Shown here piece by piece: positions 6,358 to 9,783 of a DNA stretch of 9,783 nt. Position numbers and translations under genes: made by a program. The notes under the pieces were generated by a model that saw only the letters and a program-made list of their open reading frames with translations, did not search any database and was not told the DNA's origin. The stretch comes from an uncultured Alphaproteobacteria bacterium (GTDB taxonomy: Bacteria > Pseudomonadota > Alphaproteobacteria > CALKHQ01), in NCBI GenBank assembly GCA_937988735.1, contig CALKHQ010000128.1, positions 1 to 9,783 of the forward strand, given 5' to 3'. The stretch's first letter is position 1. Every line of letters begins with the position of its first letter.

Positions 6358-8283
6358 TCAGGCGACGCCGGCGATTCCGAACCGCTGGTACCACAGTGCA
6401 AGCGACAGCAGGTTCCACAGCTTGACCTGCAGTTCCGCGCCGTTGCGGTGGGCCGCCAGCAGCCGGCGGCAGGGCTCGCGGGCGAGCACGCCGTCGGCGA
6501 AGACCGGGCCGCGCTCGATCTGGGCGGCGAAAGCGTCGCCGAGGCCGCGGCGCAGCCAGTCGGCGACCGGCGGCTGGAAGCCCATCTTCGGCCGCCGGAT
6601 GATCGTCTCCGGCAGGTAGGGCGCGGCGACTGCCCGGAGCAGGCCCTTGGTTTCCGGCCGCGAGCCGGGGGCGGCGCGGGCGAGCGTCGGACCGGGGATC
6701 GCGAGCACCAGCTCGACCAGCCGGCGGTCGAGGAAGGGGGCGCGGGCCTCCAGCGAATGGGCCATCGACATCTTGTCCACCCGCATCAGCAGCTTCTCCG
6801 GCACCCGCGAGCGGAGGTCGGAGGCGCTGACCAGCTTCAGCGTGTCGCCGGCGACCCCTGCCGGAAACTCCGCCTGAAGCGCCCCCATCACCGCCGCCGG
6901 GCGCGGCATCGCCGCGCGCACCGCCGGGTGCGGGGCGAGCGCTTCGATCTCCGGCACGTCGAACCCGGTCTCGTGGGTGAGGAACAGCGTCTCGCGGTCG
7001 GCGAGCCGGCGGGCGACGTCGGCGTGGCGGGCCCGGCCGGTGGCGCGCATCGCCCCCAGCAGCAGCGTGGCCTCCAGCCGCCGCACCAGCCGGGGCAGCC
7101 AGCGGTTGGCGTGCCAGATCTTCGCCAGCCGGACGTACTGGAAGTAGCCGGGGTAGCCGAGGAACAGCTCGTCGGCGCCTTCGCCGACCAGCGCCACCAC
7201 CACCCCCTGCGTGCGCAGGCTGCGGCTGGTCCAGAAGGCGTTGATGCTGGCCGGGTCGGCGATCGGCTCGTCGGCGTGGTAGGGATAGTCCTCCAGCCCT
7301 TCCCGTGCCTGGGCCTCGTGCATCGGCACCGGATGCAGGCGGGCGCCGGTGTGGCGGGCGACGATCTCGGCGAAGGGGCGCTCGTCGCGATCGGGCAGCT
7401 CGGGATAGGTGATGGTGAAGGCGTCGACCGGCCTGTCTAGGTGGCGCTGCATCATCGCTACCACAAGCGAGCTGTCGAGCCCGCCGCTGAGGTAGGCACC
7501 GACCGGCACGTCGGCGACCATCCGGTCCGCGACCGCCCGCTCCAGCGTCTCGCGCACGCGGCCCACGATGGCGGCATGGTCGGCGCCGGCTAGTCCGGGT
7601 GCCGCCGCGAACGGCCGCCAGTACCGTCGGCTCTCCGGCTCGCCGCTGTCGCGAATCAGCAGCGCCTCGCCCGGGGCTAGCTTGGAGATGCCGGCGAACA
7701 GGGTGCGCGGCGGCATCACGAACTGCAGGCTGAGATACTGCTGCAGCGCCACCGGGTCGATGGCGCGCCCGATCTCCGGGGCGAGCAGCAGCGCCTTGAT
7801 CTCGGAGGCGACGTAGAAGCGTTCGCCGGCGCGCGCCCAGTACAGCGGCTTCTTGCCGGCCGGGTCGCGGGCGAGGATCAGCGTCCGGCTTCGCTCGTCC
7901 CATGCCGCCAGCGCGAACATGCCGATCATGCGCTCGAGGAAGCCGACCCCGTGGCGGGCGAGCCCGGCCAGCACGACCTCGGTGTCGGTGCCGGAGCGGA
8001 AGCTGTGACCCGCGGCCTCCAGCTCGGCGCGCAGCGCGGCGAAGTTGTAGGTCTCGCCGTTGTAGGCGAGGGTCACCCCCTCGGCCGCCATCGGCATGTG
8101 ACCGGCGGCGGAAAGGTCGAGGATGGCGAGGCGCCGGCTGCCGAGCGCGACCCGGCCGCCGTCGAGCAGGGCGTCGCCGGCGTCATCCGGCCCGCGATGC
8201 AGGATGGAATCCCGCATCCTGCGCAGCAGGCCGGCATCGACGGGGGCGCCGGATCGGTCGAAGACGGCGACGAGGCCACACAT
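6358..8283 (-). CDS. asnB: Asparagine synthase (glutamine-hydrolysing) family amidotransferase
   Basis: This is a two-domain class II glutamine amidotransferase of 641 aa. The N-terminal Ntn glutaminase domain starts with the nucleophile C2 (MCGLVAVFD), then HRGPDDAG (29-36), SRRLAILDL (49-57), YNGETYN (74-80) and GTDTEVV (98-104). The C-terminal ATP-pyrophosphatase domain carries the PP-loop SGGLDSS (266-272), GEGADELFLGYPGY (367-380), the VDKMSMAHSLEARAPFLD block (502-519) and KMGFQPPVADWL (566-577). In the housekeeping reaction it makes asparagine from aspartate, glutamine and ATP in the cytoplasm. Small departures (YNGETYN for YNGEIYN; RDPAGKKPLYW where RDxxGxKPLYY is usual) fit the diverse AsnB paralogues that also amidate sugars or peptides, so the acceptor is not certain. 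The ATG at 8283 places Cys at residue 2, which is obligatory; the Shine-Dalgarno is weak. It lies 107 nt after upp on the same strand. Confidence 0.95.
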   Translation of the reverse strand: MCGLVAVFDRSGAPVDAGLLRRMRDSILHRGPDDAGDALLDGGRVALGSRRLAILDLSAAGHMPMAAEGVTLAYNGETYNFAALRAELEAAGHSFRSGTDTEVVLAGLARHGVGFLERMIGMFALAAWDERSRTLILARDPAGKKPLYWARAGERFYVASEIKALLLAPEIGRAIDPVALQQYLSLQFVMPPRTLFAGISKLAPGEALLIRDSGEPESRRYWRPFAAAPGLAGADHAAIVGRVRETLERAVADRMVADVPVGAYLSGGLDSSLVVAMMQRHLDRPVDAFTITYPELPDRDERPFAEIVARHTGARLHPVPMHEAQAREGLEDYPYHADEPIADPASINAFWTSRSLRTQGVVVALVGEGADELFLGYPGYFQYVRLAKIWHANRWLPRLVRRLEATLLLGAMRATGRARHADVARRLADRETLFLTHETGFDVPEIEALAPHPAVRAAMPRPAAVMGALQAEFPAGVAGDTLKLVSASDLRSRVPEKLLMRVDKMSMAHSLEARAPFLDRRLVELVLAIPGPTLARAAPGSRPETKGLLRAVAAPYLPETIIRRPKMGFQPPVADWLRRGLGDAFAAQIERGPVFADGVLAREPCRRLLAAHRNGAELQVKLWNLLSLALWYQRFGIAGVA

Positions 8284-8357
8284 CGGTCGGTTCCCGGGGC
8301 TGCTGGGGAGCGGGTGCCCACCAGCACAGCACGGACGGGGTTAAGGTCTGGCGAACG

Positions 8358-8386
8358 GCCGCTGCGCCACGGAGCGCCGCAGCGGC
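8358..8386 (-). terminator. Stem-loop after upp, without a T-tract
   Basis: Perfect 9-bp inverted repeat GCCGCTGCG / CGCAGCGGC (8358-8366 and 8378-8386) with an 11-nt loop, 5 nt past the upp stop. The minus-strand sequence that follows is CGTTCGCC, so the U-tract of an intrinsic terminator is missing. It may end upp transcription inefficiently, protect its 3' end, or separate it from the asparagine synthetase gene downstream. Confidence 0.4.
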
Positions 8387-8390
8387 GGGA

Positions 8391-9038
8391 TCAGCGGGTG
8401 CCGAACAGCCGGTCGCCGGCGTCGCCGAGACCGGGCACGATGTACGCCTTCTCGTTGAGATGGCTGTCGAGGGCGGCGGTGTAGATTTCCACCTCGGGAT
8501 GGGCCTCCGCCATCACCGCGATCCCCTCCGGCGCCGAGACCAGGGCGAGGAAGCGGATGTCGGCGTCGGCGACGCCGTGCCGGTTGAGCACGTCCACCGC
8601 ATAGGCGGCGGAGTAGCCGGTGGCCAGCATCGGGTCCACCAGGATGAAGGTGCGCCCCTCCGGCTCCGGCAGCTTGACCAGATATTCCACCGGCCGCTTC
8701 GTCGCCGGGTCGCGGTAGAGGCCGATGTGGCCGACGCGGGCGCTGGGCACCAGCTCCAGCAGGCCTTCGGCCATGCCGAGCCCGGCGCGCAGGATCGGCA
8801 CCACGGCCAGCTTCTTGCCGGCGATCATCGGCGCGTCCATCGGCGCGAGCGGCGTCTCGATCCGCACCGGCTCGATCGGCAGCTGGCGGGTGACCTCGTA
8901 GCCCATCAGCAGCGCGATCTCCTTCAGCAGCGTGCGGAACTTGATCGTGCTGGTGTCGCGGTCCCGCATGATCGACAGCTTGTGCAGGATCAGCGGATGG
9001 CTCAGCACGTGCAGGTTCGGGTGTTGCGGTGCAGGCAT
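8391..9038 (-). CDS. upp: Uracil phosphoribosyltransferase
   Basis: Upp salvages uracil: uracil plus PRPP gives UMP plus pyrophosphate, in the cytoplasm. The product is 215 aa (E. coli Upp is 208). Family landmarks in order are HPLILHKLSIMRD (14-26), a substrate/lid region with PILRAGLGMAEGLLELVP (81-98), GLYRDPATKRPVEYLVKLP (106-124), the PRPP-binding loop ILVDPMLATGYSA (132-144) and the C-terminal uracil-binding segment YIVPGLGDAGDRLFGT (199-214). The PRPP loop has Tyr where E. coli has Gly (ATGGS), a position that varies in the family. I chose the ATG at 9038 because homology begins at HPNLHVLSHP just after it; the open frame to 9143 adds 35 low-complexity residues absent from the family. 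No strong Shine-Dalgarno is visible. It precedes the asparagine synthetase gene on the same strand, but no functional link is evident. Confidence 0.97.
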   Translation of the reverse strand: MPAPQHPNLHVLSHPLILHKLSIMRDRDTSTIKFRTLLKEIALLMGYEVTRQLPIEPVRIETPLAPMDAPMIAGKKLAVVPILRAGLGMAEGLLELVPSARVGHIGLYRDPATKRPVEYLVKLPEPEGRTFILVDPMLATGYSAAYAVDVLNRHGVADADIRFLALVSAPEGIAVMAEAHPEVEIYTAALDSHLNEKAYIVPGLGDAGDRLFGTR

Positions 9039-9204
9039 GGACGCGTCCGTCTGGATTGGGGGCGGGGCGGCCGAGACTAGCGGCGCAGGCGCAGCCAAGG
9101 CAACGCGCGCGTGGCCGCAGTGCCGCCCGGCCGGGTCATGCACCGGTGCTGCGGGATTGTGTCAAATTGTATCGAATGATCTTACAAATGCTTTCTTGAG
9201 TCCC
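9039..9204. promoter_or_regulatory. upp upstream region: two palindromes and an AT-rich stretch
   Basis: No gene is seen here. Two perfect 10-bp palindromes lie close together: CCCGGCCGGG (9126-9135) and GCACCGGTGC (9140-9149), centres 14 bp apart. Next to them is the only clearly AT-rich stretch of the spacer (9157-9196). It contains a perfect TTGACA on the minus strand (9160-9165) and the inverted repeat TTGTA-N11-TACAA (9167-9187). The TTGACA points towards upp, but the hexamer 17 nt on (TGCATG) is a poor -10, so any upp promoter here would be weak or activator-dependent. The AT-rich stretch could also drive plus-strand transcription; I found no good hexamer pair. Confidence 0.35.
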
Positions 9205-9362
9205 CGAAGCCTTTCAGGCCCAATGCGACAGCGATGTGGTGAGACATCCATGTACGGGTGTCGGGAGGCGATCGTTCGGGGGACTCGATCGCCCCACCGA
9301 CATCGCACAACCGCTGGGGGGCGGTGGCGGGAGGGGACGCAGGTTCCCTCCCGCCTGCATTT
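9205..9362 (+). ncRNA. Candidate structured RNA: hairpin, three-way junction, terminal stem-loop
   Basis: Consecutive pairings can be drawn by eye. A small hairpin pairs GCCT with AGGC (9209-9219). A closing stem pairs 9231-9241 with 9295-9306 (11 pairs, G9299 bulged). Inside it are helix 2 (9243-9249 with 9256-9262, 6-nt loop) and helix 3 (GGCGATCG with CGATCGCC, 9267-9274 and 9286-9293), giving a three-way junction. A 12-pair stem follows (9326-9337 with 9344-9355, loop CGCAGG) and then TGCATTT, loosely terminator-like. The two non-Watson-Crick pairs, T9247-G9258 and G9336-T9345, are G-U on the plus strand but would be A-C on the minus strand, favouring plus-strand transcription. An alternative pairing (TGTCGG 9259-9264 with CCGACA 9297-9302) competes with the closing stem. 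I do not recognise a known RNA family. It could be a small RNA or part of a long leader of the DAHP synthase gene. Confidence 0.4.
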
Positions 9363-9390
9363 CACGCGCATGACGCTGCCGCGCGAAGGG

Positions 9391-9406
9391 TTAACGAAGG
9401 CTTAAC
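9391..9406. promoter_or_regulatory. CtrA-type binding site (TTAA-N7-TTAAC)
   Basis: The sequence TTAACGAAGGCTTAAC matches exactly the full consensus TTAA-N7-TTAAC of CtrA, the cell-cycle and motility response regulator of Alphaproteobacteria. It lies 115 nt upstream of the DAHP synthase start and just past the stem-loop region. An exact match is unlikely by chance at this base composition, but binding is not shown. Confidence 0.45.
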
Positions 9407-9443
9407 GGCTGCGCACGCCGGGCCCGCGCCGCCACGGTTTCGC

Positions 9444-9472
9444 TGGATTCGCCGCCCCGCATTTCCTATAGC
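9444..9472 (+). promoter_or_regulatory. Possible promoter of the DAHP synthase gene
   Basis: TGGATT (9444-9449) and TATAGC (9467-9472) are separated by 17 nt. Matches to TTGACA/TATAAT are 3/6 and 4/6. Transcription would start about 25-30 nt before the ATG. This is the best housekeeping-type pair I saw immediately upstream of the gene. Confidence 0.35.
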
Positions 9473-9505
9473 TCTTGGCCCGCAACGGGGGAGGAGAGCC
9501 CGGTC

Positions 9506-9783
9506 ATGGCGATGGCAGCGAAATGGAGCCGCGACAGCTGGCGGTCGAAGCCGGCACGGCAGATTCCGAGCTACCCCGACCCCGAGGCGCTCGCCCATGC
9601 CGAGCGGGAGCTCGCGAGCTTTCCGCCGCTGGTCTTCGCCGGCGAGGCCCGGGCGCTGACGGCCCGGCTGGCCGAAGTTGCCGCGGGCAGGGCCTTCCTG
9701 CTGCAGGGCGGCGACTGCGCCGAGAGCTTCCTCGAATACCGCGCCAACGACATCCGCGACACCCTGAAGGTGCTGCTGCAGAT
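9506..9783 (+). CDS. aroG: 3-deoxy-7-phosphoheptulonate synthase, class II (5' end only)
   Basis: Class II DAHP synthase condenses phosphoenolpyruvate with erythrose 4-phosphate, the first committed step of the shikimate pathway to aromatic amino acids. Only the first 92 residues are present; the window edge cuts the gene. The visible part has the class II N-terminus: W7-SRDSWRSKPARQIPSYPD, then LASFPPLVFAGEAR (37-49) and the signature FLLQGGDCAESF (64-75), where C71 corresponds to the metal-binding Cys of plant-type/class II enzymes. The ATG at 9506 has AGGAG (9492-9496) 9 nt upstream; a second ATG two codons later is too far from it. It reads away from upp. Upstream lie a possible promoter, a CtrA-type site and a structured-RNA candidate. 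The class II assignment is firm; the aroG symbol follows common usage. Confidence 0.93.
   Translation, partial: MAMAAKWSRDSWRSKPARQIPSYPDPEALAHAERELASFPPLVFAGEARALTARLAEVAAGRAFLLQGGDCAESFLEYRANDIRDTLKVLLQ

Noticed and set aside
6118..7440. Plus-strand 440-codon frame opposite the asparagine synthetase gene
   Set aside because: Antisense shadow of a confident gene, with no recognisable domain.
6116..7903. Minus-strand 595-codon frame overlapping the asparagine synthetase gene and the CigR-like gene
   Set aside because: It is an alternate frame of two recognised genes. The translation is Arg/Pro/Ala-rich low complexity with no motif.
9039..9143. N-terminal extension of upp to the ATG at 9143
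   Set aside because: It adds 35 residues of Ala/Pro-rich sequence not found in uracil phosphoribosyltransferases; the ATG at 9038 fits the family length.
9231..9306. Three-way junction as a TPP riboswitch, hammerhead ribozyme, tRNA, SRP RNA or RNase P RNA
   Set aside because: The conserved core sequences of these RNAs (for example CUGAGA/ACCYGA, CUGAUGA/GAAA, or GAGGAAAGUCC) are not present at the junction or nearby.
9162..9371. Small 69-codon minus-strand frame in the upp-aroG spacer
   Set aside because: Arg/Cys-rich translation, no ribosome site noted, no family resemblance. The segment is better explained by base-paired elements.
1..9783. CRISPR array, insertion sequence, integrase, prophage or defence system
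   Set aside because: No regularly spaced repeats, transposase or integrase motifs, terminal inverted repeats, or defence-type genes were seen. All but one of the genes belong to recognised conserved families.

Overview
The window is GC-rich throughout. Its genes look alphaproteobacterial, probably Rhodospirillales-like, judging from an aa3-type cox operon in the order coxB-coxA-ctaB, a class II DAHP synthase, TldD, Upp, and an exact CtrA-type site (TTAA-N7-TTAAC). The taxonomic call is made from remembered family features, not from a search.

Layout from left to right. Positions 1-3148 on the minus strand hold the cytochrome c oxidase operon: coxB (subunit II), coxA (subunit I), then ctaB (heme O synthase), which runs off the left edge. 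CoxB and CoxA supply the CuA, heme a, heme a3 and CuB sites, and CtaB makes the heme O precursor of heme a. tldD diverges from coxB across a short AT-containing region with two inverted repeats, and occupies 3314-4747 on the plus strand. Facing it, at 4760-5680 minus, is an unrecognised membrane-anchored coiled-coil protein. Next on the minus strand are a small exported CigR-like, histidine-rich protein (5803-6279), an AsnB-family glutamine amidotransferase (6358-8283) and uracil phosphoribosyltransferase upp (8391-9038). After 467 bases without a gene, a class II DAHP synthase (first enzyme of the shikimate pathway) starts at 9506 on the plus strand and runs off the right edge.

Two observations stand out. 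First, the gene-free stretch between upp and the DAHP synthase gene contains consecutive base-paired elements: a small hairpin, a possible three-way junction at 9231-9306, and a 12-pair hairpin at 9326-9355. Both wobble pairs read as G-U only on the plus strand. This is a candidate uncharacterised structured RNA, followed by the CtrA-type site. Second, CoxA looks like a mosaic: about the first 280 residues read as alphaproteobacterial, while the remainder, and CtaB after it, resemble actinobacterial (Thermoleophilia-like) proteins. The switch falls in the highly conserved CuB region. The rest of the window is ordinary housekeeping sequence. I saw no mobile element, CRISPR array, tRNA or rRNA.
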